Part shown: in pieces, positions 31,784-45,500 of the stretch | How the letters are laid out: each line of letters starts with the position of its first letter | Position numbering within the stretch: position 1 is the first letter of the stretch | Source: Xylocopa sonorina | Lineage: Eukaryota > Arthropoda > Insecta > Hymenoptera > Apidae | Assembly (NCBI RefSeq): GCF_050948175.1 | Contig: NW_027490117.1 | Span: 248,001-312,000 of the forward strand | Direction: 5' to 3' | Length of the DNA: 64,000 nt | The notes under the pieces: generated by a model | Seen by the model: the letters and a program-made list of their open reading frames with translations, nothing else | Told to the model about the DNA's origin: nothing | Database searches by the model: none | Made by a program: the position numbers and the translations under genes

Positions 31784-33869
31784 TACATTCATTTGAAGTG
31801 TAGACGAGGAATACATAACACTTCGCAAATCATATTATATCCTACCATGAAACATAGAAATGAGATGCGATATCGCGTTTTTAGAAGCATTAGAACTCTA
31901 TCGCTACGATACCTAGACATCTGCAGACGCTATTTCCTAGCAAGGAAATGTCGCATTTACATTCATTTGAAGTGTAGACGTGGAATACACACACTTCGCA
32001 AATCATATTATAGCTTACCATGAAACACAGAAATGAGATGCGATATCGCGTTTTTCGAAGCATTTGAACTCTATTGCTACGATACGTAGACATCTGCAAA
32101 CGCTCTTTCCTTGCAAGGAAGTGTCGCATTAACATTCATATGAAGTGTAGACGAGGAATGCATAGAACTTCGCAAATCATATTATATCTTACCATGAAAC
32201 ATAGAAATCAGATGCGACATCGCGTTTTAAGAATCATTAGAACTCTATTGTGACGATAGGTAGACATCTGCAAACGCTATTTCCAAGCAAGGAAGTGTCG
32301 CATTTACATTCAATTCAGGTGTAGACGAGGAATACATAACACTTCGCAAATCATATTATATCTTACCATGAAACGTAGAAATGAGATGCGTTATCGCGTT
32401 TTAATAAGCATTAGAACTCTACTGCTACGATAGGTAGACATCTGCAAACGCTATTACCTTTCAAGGAAGTGTCGCATTTACATTCATATGAAGTGTAGAC
32501 GAGGAATGCATAGAACTTCGCAAATCATATTATATCTTACCATGAAACATAGAAATGAGATGCGATATCGCGTTTTAAGAATCATAAGAACTCTATTGCT
32601 ACGATACGTAGACATCTGCAAACGCTATTTCCTTTCAAGCAAGTGTCGCATTTACATTCATGTCAGGTGTAGACGAGGAATACATTACACTTCGCAAATC
32701 ATATTATATCTTACCATGAAACATAGAAATGAGATGCGATATCGCGTATTAAGAAGCATTTGGAAACCATTGCTACGATACGTAGACATCTGCAAACGCT
32801 ATTTCTTTGCAAGGAAGTGTCGCATTTACATTCATTTGAAGTGTAGACGTGAAATACACACACTTCGCAAATCATATTAAATCTTACCATGAAACATAGA
32901 AATGAGATGCGATATCGCGTTTTAATAAGTATGAGAACCCTACTGCTACTATAGGTAGACATCTGCAAACGCTATTTCCTTTCAAGGAAGTGTCGCATTT
33001 ACATTCATTTGAATTGTAGACGAGGAATACATCACACTTCGCAAATAATATTATATCTTACCATGAAACATAGAAATGGGATGCGATATTGTGTTTTGAG
33101 AAGCAATAGAACTCTATCGCTACGATACTTAGACATCTGCAGACGCTATTTCCTCTCAAGGAAGTGTCGCATTTACATTCATTTGAAGTGCAGACGAGGA
33201 GTACATAAAACTTCGCAAATCATATTATATCTTACCATGAAACATGGAAATGAGGTGCGATATCGCGTTTTAAGGAGCATTAGAACTCTATTGCTACGAT
33301 ACGTAGACATCTGCTAACGCTATTTCTTTGCATGGAAGTGTCGCATTTACATTCATTTGATGTGTAGACGTGGAATACATAACACTTCGCAAATCATATT
33401 ATATCTTACCATGAAACATAGAAATGAGGTGCGATGTCGCGCTTTAAGAAGCATTAGAACTCTATCGCTACGATACCTAGACATCTGCAGACGCTATTTC
33501 CTAGCAAGGAAGTGTCGCATTTACATTCATTTGAAGTGTAGACGAGGAATACATAACACTTCGCATATCATATTATATCTTACCATGAAACATAGAAATG
33601 AGATACGATATCGCTCTGTAAGAATCATAAGAACACTATTGCTACGATACGTAGACATCTGCAAACGCTATTTCCTAGCGAGGAAGTGTCGCATTCACAT
33701 TCATTTGAAGTGTAGACGAGGAATACATAACACTTCGCAAATCATATTATATCTTGCCATGAAACATAGAAATGAGTTGCGATATCGCGTTCTAAGAAGC
33801 ATTAGAACACTATTGCTACGATACGTAGACATCTGCTAACGCTATTTCTTTGCAAGGAAGTGTCGCATT
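31784..33869. repeat. 2,086-bp 12-mer HOR, copy 1
   Basis: Twelve monomers (12 x 174 minus 2 bp) recur at a 2,086-bp offset. Markers include TCGTTTTTCGAAGCATTTG, TCCAAGCAAGGAAG, CATTACCTTTCAAGG and TTGTGTTTTGAGAAGCAATAG. Both members start just after a position that is C at 31,783 and T at 33,869. I noticed a handful of differences between copies: T for A in GCGTTATCGCG near 32,390, an A for C in GCAAATAATATT near 33,043, and GCATGG for GCAAGG near 33,329. Confidence 0.92.
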
Positions 33870-35955
33870 TACATTCATTTGAAGTGTAGACGAGGAATAC
33901 ATAACACTTCGCAAATCATATTATATCCTACCATGAAACATAGAAATGAGATGCGATATCGCGTTTTTAGAAGCATTAGAACTCTATCGCTACGATACCT
34001 AGACATCTGCAGACGCTATTTCCTAGCAAGGAAATGTCGAATTTACATTCATTTGAAGTGTAGACGTGGAATACACACACTTCGCAAATCATATTATAGC
34101 TTACCATGAAACACAGAAATGAGATGCGATATCGCGTTTTTCGAAGCATTTGAACTCTATTGCTACGATACGTAGACATCTGCAAACGCTCTTTCCTTGC
34201 AAGGAAGTGTCGCATTAACATTCATATGAAGTGTAGACGAGGAATGCATAGAACTTCGCAAATCATATTATATCTTACCATGAAACATAGAAATCAGATG
34301 CGACATCGCGTTTTAAGAATCATTAGAACTCTATTGTGACGATAGGTAGACATCTGCAAACGCTATTTCCAAGCAAGGAAGTGTCGCATTTACATTCAAT
34401 TCAGGTGTAGACGAGGAATACATAACACTTCGCAAATCATATTATATCTTACCATGAAACGTAGAAATGAGATGCGATATCGCGTTTTAATAAGCATTAG
34501 AACTCTACTGCTACGATAGGTAGACATCTGCAAACGCTATTACCTTTCAAGGAAGTGTCGCATTTACATTCATATGAAGTGTAGACGAGGAATGCATAGA
34601 ACTTCGCAAATCATATTATATCTTACCATGAAACATAGAAATGAGATGCGATATCGCGTTTTAAGAATCATAAGAACTCTATTGCTACGATACGTAGACA
34701 TCTGCAAACGCTATTTCCTTTCAAGCAAGTGTCGCATTTACATTCATGTCAGGTGTAGACGAGGAATACATTACACTTCGCAAATCATATTATATCTTAC
34801 CATGAAACATAGAAATGAGATGCGATATCGCGTATTAAGAAGCATTTGGAAACCATTGCTACGATACGTAGACATCTGCAAACGCTATTTCTTTGCAAGG
34901 AAGTGTCGCATTTACATTCATTTGAAGTGTAGACGTGAAATACACACACTTCGCAAATCATATTAAATCTTACCATGAAACATAGAAATGAGATGCGATA
35001 TCGCGTTTTAATAAGTATGAGAACCCTACTGCTACTATAGGTAGACATCTGCAAACGCTATTTCCTTTCAAGGAAGTGTCGCATTTACATTCATTTGAAT
35101 TGTAGACGAGGAATACATCACACTTCGCAAATCATATTATATCTTACCATGAAACATAGAAATGGGATGCGATATTGTGTTTTGAGAAGCAATAGAACTC
35201 TATCGCTACGATACTTAGACATCTGCAGACGCTATTTCCTCTCAAGGAAGTGTCGCATTTACATTCATTTGAAGTGCAGACGAGGAGTACATAAAACTTC
35301 GCAAATCATATTATATCTTACCATGAAACATGGAAATGAGGTGCGATATCGCGTTTTAAGGAGCATTAGAACTCTATTGCTACGATACGTAGACATCTGC
35401 TAACGCTATTTCTTTGCAAGGAAGTGTCGCATTTACATTCATTTGATGTGTAGACGTGGAATACATAACACTTCGCAAATCATATTATATCTTACCATGA
35501 AACATAGAAATGAGGTGCGATGTCGCGCTTTAAGAAGCATTAGAACTCTATCGCTACGATACCTAGACATCTGCAGACGCTATTTCCTAGCAAGGAAGTG
35601 TCGCATTTACATTCATTTGAAGTGTAGACGAGGAATACATAACACTTCGCATATCATATTATATCTTACCATGAAACATAGAAATGAGATACGATATCGC
35701 TCTGTAAGAATCATAAGAACACTATTGCTACGATACGTAGACATCTGCAAACGCTATTTCCTAGCGAGGAAGTGTCGCATTCACATTCATTTGAAGTGTA
35801 GACGAGGAATACATAACACTTCGCAAATCATATTATATCTTGCCATGAAACATAGAAATGAGTTGCGATATCGCGTTCTAAGAAGCATTAGAACACTATT
35901 GCTACGATACGTAGACATCTGCTAACGCTATTTCTTTGCAAGGAAGTGTCGCATT
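33870..35955. repeat. 2,086-bp 12-mer HOR, copy 2
   Basis: This is the second tandem copy of the preceding 12-mer, in the same order and with few substitutions, such as TCGAATTTAC near 34,038 in place of TCGCATTTAC. Homology to copy 1 runs on to about 35,981, where GAGGAGTACATAAAAC replaces GAGGAATACATAACAC. Confidence 0.92.
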
Positions 35956-36138
35956 TACATTCATTTGAAGTGTAGACGAGGAGTACATAAAACTTCGCAA
36001 ATCATATTATATCTTACCATGAAACATGGAAATGAGGTGCGATATCGCGTTCTAAGAAGCATTAGAACTCTAATGCTACGATACGTAGACATCTGCTAAC
36101 GCTATTTCTTTGCAAGGAAGTGTCGCATTTACATTCAT

Positions 36139-38154
36139 TTGAAGTGTAGACGTGGAAAACATAACACTTCGCAAATCATATTATATCTTACCATGAAACA
36201 TAGAAATGAGATGCGATATCGCGTTTTAAGAAGCATTAGAAATCTATTGCTACGATACGTAGACATCTGCAAACGCTATTTCTTTGCAAGGAAGTGTCGC
36301 ATTTACATTCATTTGAAGTGTAGACGAGGAATACATGACATTTCGCAAATCATATTATATCTTACCATGAAACATAGAAATGAGATGCGATATCGCGTTT
36401 TAAGAAGCATTATAAATCTATTGCTACGATACGTAGACATCTGCAGACGCTATTTCCTAGCAAGGAAGTGTCGCATTTACATTCATTTGAAGTGTAGACG
36501 AGGAATACATGACATTTCGCAAATCATATTATATCTTACCATGAAACATAGAAATGAGATGCGATATCGCGTTTTAAGAAGCATTATAAATCTATTGCTA
36601 CGATACGTAGACATCTGCAAACGCTATTTCTTTGCAAGGAAGTGTCGCATTTACATTCATTTTAAGTGTAGACGAGGAATACATAACACTTCGCAAATCA
36701 TATTATATCTTACCATGAAACATGGAAATAAGGTGCGATATCGCGTTTTAAGAAGCATTAGAACACTATTGCTACGATACGTAGACATATGCAAACGCTA
36801 TTTCCTTGCTAGGAAGTGTCGCATTTACAATCATTTGAAGTGTAGACGAGGAATACATAACACTTCGCAAATCATATTATATCTTACCATGAAACATAGA
36901 AATGAGAAGCGATATTGCGATTTAAGAATCATAAGAACTCTATTGCTGCGATACGTAGACATCTGCAAACGCTATATCCTAGCGAGGATGTGTCGCATTC
37001 ACATTCATTTGAAGTGTAGACGAGGAATACATAACACTTCGCAAATCATATTATATCTTACCATGAAACATAGAAATGAGAAGCGATATTGCGATTTAAG
37101 AATCATAAGAACTCTATTGCTGCGATACGTAGACATCTGCAAACGCTATATCCTAGCGAGGATGTGTCGCATTCACATTCATTTGAAGTGTAGACGAGGA
37201 ATACATAACACTCCGCAAATCATATTATATCTTACCATGAGACCTAGAAATGAGATGCGATATCGCGTTTTAAGAAGCATTAGAAATCTATTGCTACGAT
37301 ACGTAGACATCTGCAAACGCTATTTCCTAGCGAGGAAGTGTCGCATTCACATTCATTTGAAGTGTAGACGAGGAATACATAACACTTCGCAAATCATATT
37401 ATATCTTACCATGAAACATAGAAATGAGAAGCGATATTGCGATTTAAGAATCATAAGAACTCTATTGCTGCGATACGTAGACATCTGCAAACGCTATATC
37501 CTAGCGAGGATGTGTCGCATTCACATTCATTTGAAGTGTAGACGAGGAATACATAACACTCCGCAAATCATATTATATCTTACCATGAGACCTAGAAATG
37601 AGATGCGATATCGCGTTTTAAGAAGCATTAGAAATCTATTGCTACGATACGTAGACATCTGCAAACGCTATTTCCTAGCGAGGAAGTGTCGCATTCACAT
37701 TCATTTGAAGTGTAGACGAGGAATACATAACACTTCGCAAATCATATTATATCTTACCATGAAACATAGAAATGAGAAGCGATATTGCGATTTAAGAATC
37801 ATAAGAACTCTATTGCTGCGATACGTAGACATCTGCAAACGCTATATCCTAGCGAGGATGTGTCGCATTCACATTCATTTGAAGTGTAGACGAGGAATAC
37901 ATAACACTTCGCAAATCATATTATATCTTACCATGAAACATAGAAATGAGATGCGATATCGCGTTTTAAGAACCAGAAGAACTCTACTGCTACGATACGT
38001 AGACATCTGCAAACGCTATTTCCTTGCAAGGAAGTGTCGCATTTACATTCATTTGAAGTGCAGTCGAGAAATACATAGCACTTCGCAAATCATATTAAAT
38101 CTTACCATGAAACATAGGAATGACATGCGATATCGCGTTTTAAGAAGCATTTGA
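36139..38154 (+). other. Longest open frame in the satellite (671 codons), judged non-coding
   Basis: Because 174 is divisible by three, one forward frame stays open through successive type-A monomers that lack stop variants. Here it stays open through more than eleven. The conceptual product is a 58-residue repeat with elements such as RYVDICKRYF, HLKCRRGIHNTSQ and LYLTMKHRNEMRYR, rich in Arg, Lys, Cys and His. Other long instances lie at 26,453-28,084, 6,241-7,350, 4,224-5,318 and 17,994-18,995. Neighbouring monomers carry in-frame stops (TAG in CGATAGGTAG, TGA in CATTTGAAC and GCAATGAATATT) and 2-bp deletions. No promoter, conserved start context or recognisable domain is visible. I treat it as a periodicity artefact; transcription and small-peptide production cannot be excluded from sequence alone. 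Confidence 0.85.
36890..37933. repeat. Alternating 348-bp dimer repeat
   Basis: Two distinct monomers alternate. One carries GAGAAGCGATATTGCG, CTATATCCTAGCGAGGATG and a GCTGCGATACG core. The other carries CCATGAGACCTAGAAATG preceded by CACTCCGC. The order is K, K, P, K, P, K with monomer starts at about 36,889, 37,063, 37,237, 37,411, 37,585 and 37,759. The same pair occurs fewer times at 17,070-17,760 and 28,715-29,405. The extra dimer steps here indicate local expansion by exchange between dimers. Confidence 0.88.
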
Positions 38155-40825
38155 ACTCTATTGCTACGATACCTAGACATCTGCAGACGCTATTTCCTAG
38201 CAAGGAAGTGTCGCATTTACATTCATTTCAAGTGTAGACGAGGAATACATTACACTTCGCAAATCATATTATATCTTACCATGAAACATAGAAATGAGAT
38301 GCGATATCGCAATCTAAGAAGCATTAGAAATCTAATGCTACGATACGTAGACATCAGCAAACGCTTTTTCCTAGCGAGGAAGTGTCGCATTCACATTCAT
38401 TTGAAGTGTAGACGAGGAATACATAACACTTCGCAAATCATATTATATCTTACCATGAAACATAGAAATGAGGTGCGATGTCGCGCTTTAAGAAGCATTA
38501 GAACTCTATCGCTACGATACCTAGACATCGGCAGACGCTATTTCCTAGCAAGGAAGTGTCGCATTTACATTCATTTGAAGTGTAGACGAGGAATACATAA
38601 CACTTCGCATATCATATTATATCTTACCATGAAACATAGAAATGAGATACGATATCGCGTTGTAAGAATCATAAGAACACTATTGCTACGATACGTAGAC
38701 ATCTGCAAACGCTATTTCCTAGCGAGGAAGTGTCGCATTCACATTCATTTGAAGTGTAGACGAGGAATACATAACACTTCGCAAATCATATTATATCTTA
38801 CCATGAAACATAGAAATGAGTTGCGATATCGCGTTCTAAGAAGCATTAGAACACTATTGCTACGATACGTAGACATCTGCTAACGCTATTTCTTTGCAAG
38901 GAAGTGTCGCATTTACATTCATTTGAAGTGTAGACGAGGAGTACATAAAACTTCGCAAATCATATTATATCTTACCATGAAACATGGAAATGAGATGCGA
39001 TATCGCGTTTTAAGAAGCATTAGAACTCTATCGCTACGATACCTAGACATCTGCAGACGCTACTTCCTAGCAAGGAAATGTCGCATTTACATTCGTTTGA
39101 AGTGTAGACGAGGAATACATAACGCTTCGCAAATCATATTATATCTTACCATGAAACATAGAAATGAGATGCGATATCGCGTCTTAAGAATCATAAGAAC
39201 TCTACTGCTACGATACGTAGACATCTGCAAACGCTATTTCCTTGCAAGGAAGTGTCGCATTTACATTCATTTGAAGTGCAGTCGAGAAATACATAACACT
39301 TCGCAAATCATATTAAATCTTACCATGAAACATAGGAATGAGATGCGATATCGCGTTTTAAGAAGCATTAGAACTCTATCGCTACGACACCTAGACATCT
39401 GCAGACGCTATTTCCTAGCAAGGAAGTGTCGCATTTACATTCATTTGAGGTGAGACGAGGAATACATAACACTTCGCAAATCATATTATATCTTACCATG
39501 AAACATAGAAATGAGATACGATATCGCGTTGTAAGAATCATAAGAACACTATTGCTACGATACGTAGACATCTGCAAACGCTATTTCCTAGCGAGGAAGT
39601 GTCGCATTCACATTCATTTGAAGTGTATACGAGGAATACATAACAGTTCGCAAATCATATTATATCTTACCATAAACATAGAAATGAGATGCGATATCGC
39701 GTTTTAAGAATCATAAGAACTCTATTGCTACGATACGTAGACAACTGCAAACGCTATTTCCTTGCATGGAAGTGTCGCATTTACATTCATTTGAAAGGTA
39801 GACGAGGAATACGTAACACTTCGCAATGAATATTATATCTTATTATGAAACATAGATATGAGATGCAATATCTCGTTTTAAGAAGCATTAGAACCCTATT
39901 GCTACGATAGGTAGACATCTTCAAACGCTATTTCCTTGCAAGGAAGTGTCGCATTTACATTCATTTGAATCGTAGAGGAGGAATGCATAACAATACGTAA
40001 TGAATATTATATTTTATCATGAAACATAGATATGAGATGCAATATCTCGTTTTAAGAAGCATTTGAACTCTATTGCTACGATACCTAGACATCTGCAGAC
40101 GCTATTTCCTAGCAAGGAAGTGTCGCATTTACATTCATCTGAAGTGTAGACGAGGAATACATGACACTTCGCAAATCATATTATATCTTACCATGAAACA
40201 TAGAAATGAGATGCGATATCGCGTTTTAAGAAGCATTAGAAATCTATTGCTGGAATACGTAGACATCTGCAAACGCTATTTCCTTGCTAGGAAGTGTCGC
40301 ATTTACATTCATATGAAGTGTAGACGAGGAATACATAGCACTTCGCAAATCATATTATATCCTACCATGAAACATAGAAATGAGATGCGATATCGCGTTT
40401 CAAGAAGCATTAGAACTCTATTGCTACGATAGGTAGACATCTGCAAACGCTATTTCCTAGCAAGTAAATGTCGCATTTACATTCATTTGAAGTGTAGACG
40501 AGGAATACATAACACTTCGCAAATCATGTTATATCTTACCATCAAACATACATATGTGGTGCGATATCGCGCTTTAAGAAGCATTAGAAATCTATCGCTA
40601 CGATACCTAGACATCTGCAGACGCTATTTCCTAGCAAGGAAGTGTCGCATTTACATTCATTTGAAGTGTAGACAAGGAATACATAACACTTCGCATATCA
40701 TATAATATCTTACCATGAAACATAGAAATGAGATACGATATCGCGTTGTAAGAATCATAAGAACACTATTGCTACGATACGTAGACATCTGCAAACGCTA
40801 TTTCCTTGCAAGGAAGTGTCGCATC

Positions 40826-42563
40826 TACATTCATTTGAAGTGTAGACGAGGAATACATAACACTTCGCAAATCATATTATATCCTACCATGAAACATAGA
40901 AATGAGATGCGATATCGCGTTTTTAGAAGCATTAGAACTCTATCGCTACGATACCTAGACATCTGCAGACGCTATTTCCTAGCAAGGAAATGTCGCATTT
41001 ACATTCATTTGAAGTGTAGACGTGGAATACACACACTTCGCAAATCATATTATAGCTTACCATGAAACACAGAAATGAGATGCGATATCGCGTTTTTCGA
41101 AGCATTTGAACTCTATTGCTACGATACGTAGACATCTGCAAACGCTCTTTCCTTGCAAGGAAGTGTCGCATTAACATTCATATGAAGTGTAGACGAGGAA
41201 TGCATAGAACTTCGCAAATCATATTATATCTTACCATGAAACATAGAAATCAGATGCGACATCGCGTTTTAAGAATCATTAGAACTCTATTGTGACGATA
41301 GGTAGACATCTGCAAACGCTATTTCCAAGCAAGGAAGTGTCGCATTTACATTCAATTCAGGTGTAGACGAGGAATACATAACACTTCGCAAATCATATTA
41401 TATCTTACCATGAAACGTAGAAATGAGATGCGATATCGCGTTTTAATAAGCATTAGAACTCTACTGCTACGATAGGTAGACATCTGCAAACGCTATTACC
41501 TTTCAAGGAAGTGTCGCATTTACATTCATATGAAGTGTAGACGAGGAATGCATAGAACTTCGCAAATCATATTATATCTTACCATGAAACATAGAAATGA
41601 GATGCGATATCGCGTTTTAAGAATCATAAGAACTCTATTGCTACGATACGTAGACATCTGCAAACGCTATTTCCTTTCAAGCAAGTGTCGCATTTACATT
41701 CATGTCAGGTGTAGACGAGGAATACATTACACTTCGCAAATCATATTATATCTTACCATGAAACATAGAAATGAGATGCGATATCGCGTATTAAGAAGCA
41801 TTTGGAAACCATTGCTACGATACGTAGACATCTGCAAACGCTATTTCTTTGCAAGGAAGTGTCGCATTTACATTCATTTGAAGTGTAGACGTGAAATACA
41901 CACACTTCGCAAATCATATTAAATCTTACCATGAAACATAGAAATGAGATGCGATATCGCGTTTTAATAAGTATGAGAACCCTACTGCTACTATAGGTAG
42001 ACATCTGCAAACGCTATTTCCTTTCAAGGAAGTGTCGCATTTACATTCATTTGAATTGTAGACGAGGAATACATCACACTTCGCAAATAATATTATATCT
42101 TACCATGAAACATAGAAATGGGATGCGATATTGTGTTTTGAGAAGCAATAGAACTCTATCGCTACGATACTTAGACATCTGCAGACGCTATTTCCTCTCA
42201 AGGAAGTGTCGCATTTACATTCATTTGAAGTGCAGACGAGGAGTACATAAAACTTCGCAAATCATATTATATCTTACCATGAAACATGGAAATGAGGTGC
42301 GATATCGCGTTTTAAGGAGCATTAGAACTCTATTGCTACGATACGTAGACATCTGCTAACGCTATTTCTTTGCAAGGAAGTGTCGCATTTACATTCATTT
42401 GAAGTGTAGACAAGGAATACATAACACTTCGCATATCATATAATATCTTACCATGAAACATAGAAATGAGATACGATATCGCGTTGTAAGAATCATAAGA
42501 ACACTATTGCTACGATACGTAGACATCTGCAAACGCTATTTCCTTGCAAGGAAGTGTCGCATC
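40826..42563. repeat. 1,738-bp 10-mer HOR, a 12-mer lacking two monomers
   Basis: The unit has the order of the 12-mer at 31,784-33,869 for ten monomers. It then jumps back near 42,370-42,400 to a GTAGACAAGGAATAC monomer equivalent to 31,630. The length difference from the 12-mer is exactly 348 bp, two monomers. It is followed directly by two full 12-mer copies. Confidence 0.9.
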
Positions 42564-45500
42564 TACATTCATTTGAAGTGTAGACGAGGAATACATAACA
42601 CTTCGCAAATCATATTATATCCTACCATGAAACATAGAAATGAGATGCGATATCGCGTTTTTAGAAGCATTAGAACTCTATCGCTACGATACCTAGACAT
42701 CTGCAGACGCTATTTCCTAGCAAGGAAATGTCGCATTTACATTCATTTGAAGTGTAGACGTGGAATACACACACTTCGCAAATCATATTATAGCTTACCA
42801 TGAAACACAGAAATGAGATGCGATATCGCGTTTTTCGAAGCATTTGAACTCTATTGCTACGATACGTAGACATCTGCAAACGCTCTTTCCTTGCAAGGAA
42901 GTGTCGCATTAACATTCATATGAAGTGTAGACGAGGAATGCATAGAACTTCGCAAATCATATTATATCTTACCATGAAACATAGAAATCAGATGCGACAT
43001 CGCGTTTTAAGAATCATTAGAACTCTATTGTGACGATAGGTAGACATCTGCAAACGCTATTTCCAAGCAAGGAAGTGTCGCATTTACATTCAATTCAGGT
43101 GTAGACGAGGAATACATAACACTTCGCAAATCATATTATATCTTACCATGAAACGTAGAAATGAGATGCGATATCGCGTTTTAATAAGCATTAGAACTCT
43201 ACTGCTACGATAGGTAGACATCTGCAAACGCTATTACCTTTCAAGGAAGTGTCGCATTTACATTCATATGAAGTGTAGACGAGGAATGCATAGAACTTCG
43301 CAAATCATATTATATCTTACCATGAAACATAGAAATGAGATGCGATATCGCGTTTTAAGAATCATAAGAACTCTATTGCTACGATACGTAGACATCTGCA
43401 AACGCTATTTCCTTTCAAGCAAGTGTCGCATTTACATTCATGTCAGGTGTAGACAAGGAATACATTACACTTCGCAAATCATATTATATCTTACCATGAA
43501 ACATAGAAATGAGATGCGATATCGCGTATTAAGAAGCATTTGGAAACCATTGCTACGATACGTAGACATCTGCAAACGCTATTTCTTTGCAAGGAAGTGT
43601 CGCATTTACATTCATTTGAAGTGTAGACGTGAAATACACACACTTCGCAAATCATATTAAATCTTACCATGAAACATAGAAATGAGATGCGATATCGCGT
43701 TTTAATAAGTATGAGAACCCTACTGCTACTATAGGTAGACATCTGCAAACGCTATTTCCTTTCAAGGAAGTGTCGCATTTACATTCATTTGAATTGTAGA
43801 CGAGGAATACATCACACTTCGCAAATAATATTATATCTTACCATGAAACATAGAAATGGGATGCGATATTGTGTTTTGAGAAGCAATAGAACTCTATCGC
43901 TACGATACTTAGACATCTGCAGACGCTATTTCCTCTCAAGGAAGTGTCGCATTTACATTCATTTGAAGTGCAGACGAGGAGTACATAAAACTTCGCAAAT
44001 CATATTATATCTTACCATGAAACATGGAAATGAGGTGCGATATCGCGTTTTAAGGAGCATTAGAACTCTATTGCTACGATACGTAGACATCTGCTAACGC
44101 TATTTCTTTGCAAGGAAGTGTCGCATTTACATTCATTTGATGTGTAGACGTGGAATACATAACACTTCGCAAATCATATTATATCTTACCATGAAACATA
44201 GAAATGAGGTGCGATGTCGCGCTTTAAGAAGCATTAGAACTCTATCGCTACGATACCTAGACATCTGCAGACGCTATTTCCTAGCAAGGAAGTGTCGCAT
44301 TTACATTCATTTGAAGTGTAGACGAGGAATACATAACACTTCGCATATCATATTATATCTTACCATGAAACATAGAAATGAGATACGATATCGCTCTGTA
44401 AGAATCATAAGAACACTATTGCTACGATACGTAGACATCTGCAAACGCTATTTCCTAGCGAGGAAGTGTCGCATTCACATTCATTTGAAGTGTAGACGAG
44501 GAATACATAACACTTCGCAAATCATATTATATCTTGCCATGAAACATAGAAATGAGTTGCGATATCGCGTTCTAAGAAGCATTAGAACACTATTGCTACG
44601 ATACGTAGACATCTGCTAACGCTATTTCTTTGCAAGGAAGTGTCGCATTTACATTCATTTGAAGTGTAGACGAGGAATACATAACACTTCGCAAATCATA
44701 TTATATCCTACCATGAAACATAGAAATGAGATGCGATATCGCGTTTTTAGAAGCATTAGAACTCTATCGCTACGATACCTAGACATCTGCAGACGCTATT
44801 TCCTAGCAAGGAAATGTCGAATTTACATTCATTTGAAGTGTAGACGTGGAATACACACACTTCGCAAATCATATTATAGCTTACCATGAAACACAGAAAT
44901 GAGATGCGATATCGCGTTTTTCGAAGCATTTGAACTCTATTGCTACGATACGTAGACATCTGCAAACGCTCTTTCCTTGCAAGGAAGTGTCGCATTAACA
45001 TTCATATGAAGTGTAGACGAGGAATGCATAGAACTTCGCAAATCATATTATATCTTACCATGAAACATAGAAATCAGATGCGACATCGCGTTTTAAGAAT
45101 CATTAGAACTCTATTGTGACGATAGGTAGACATCTGCAAACGCTATTTCCAAGCAAGGAAGTGTCGCATTTACATTCAATTCAGGTGTAGACGAGGAATA
45201 CATAACACTTCGCAAATCATATTATATCTTACCATGAAACGTAGAAATGAGATGCGATATCGCGTTTTAATAAGCATTAGAACTCTACTGCTACGATAGG
45301 TAGACATCTGCAAACGCTATTACCTTTCAAGGAAGTGTCGCATTTACATTCATATGAAGTGTAGACGAGGAATGCATAGAACTTCGCAAATCATATTATA
45401 TCTTACCATGAAACATAGAAATGAGATGCGATATCGCGTTTTAAGAATCATAAGAACTCTATTGCTACGATACGTAGACATCTGCAAACGCTATTTCCTT

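Larger units (their letters stand above)
28700..36258. repeat. Large satellite block, version A
   Basis: Monomers from about 28,700 to 36,258 recur from about 37,222 to 47,038 in the same order. The offset steps from 8,522 (up to about 30,680) to 9,042 (31,031-33,317) and then 10,780 (33,357-36,258). The first step reflects three monomers missing here relative to version B. The second reflects an extra 1,738-bp unit in version B. The left part overlaps the end of the second 11.6-kb unit, so the duplications are nested rather than simple blocks. Confidence 0.85.
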
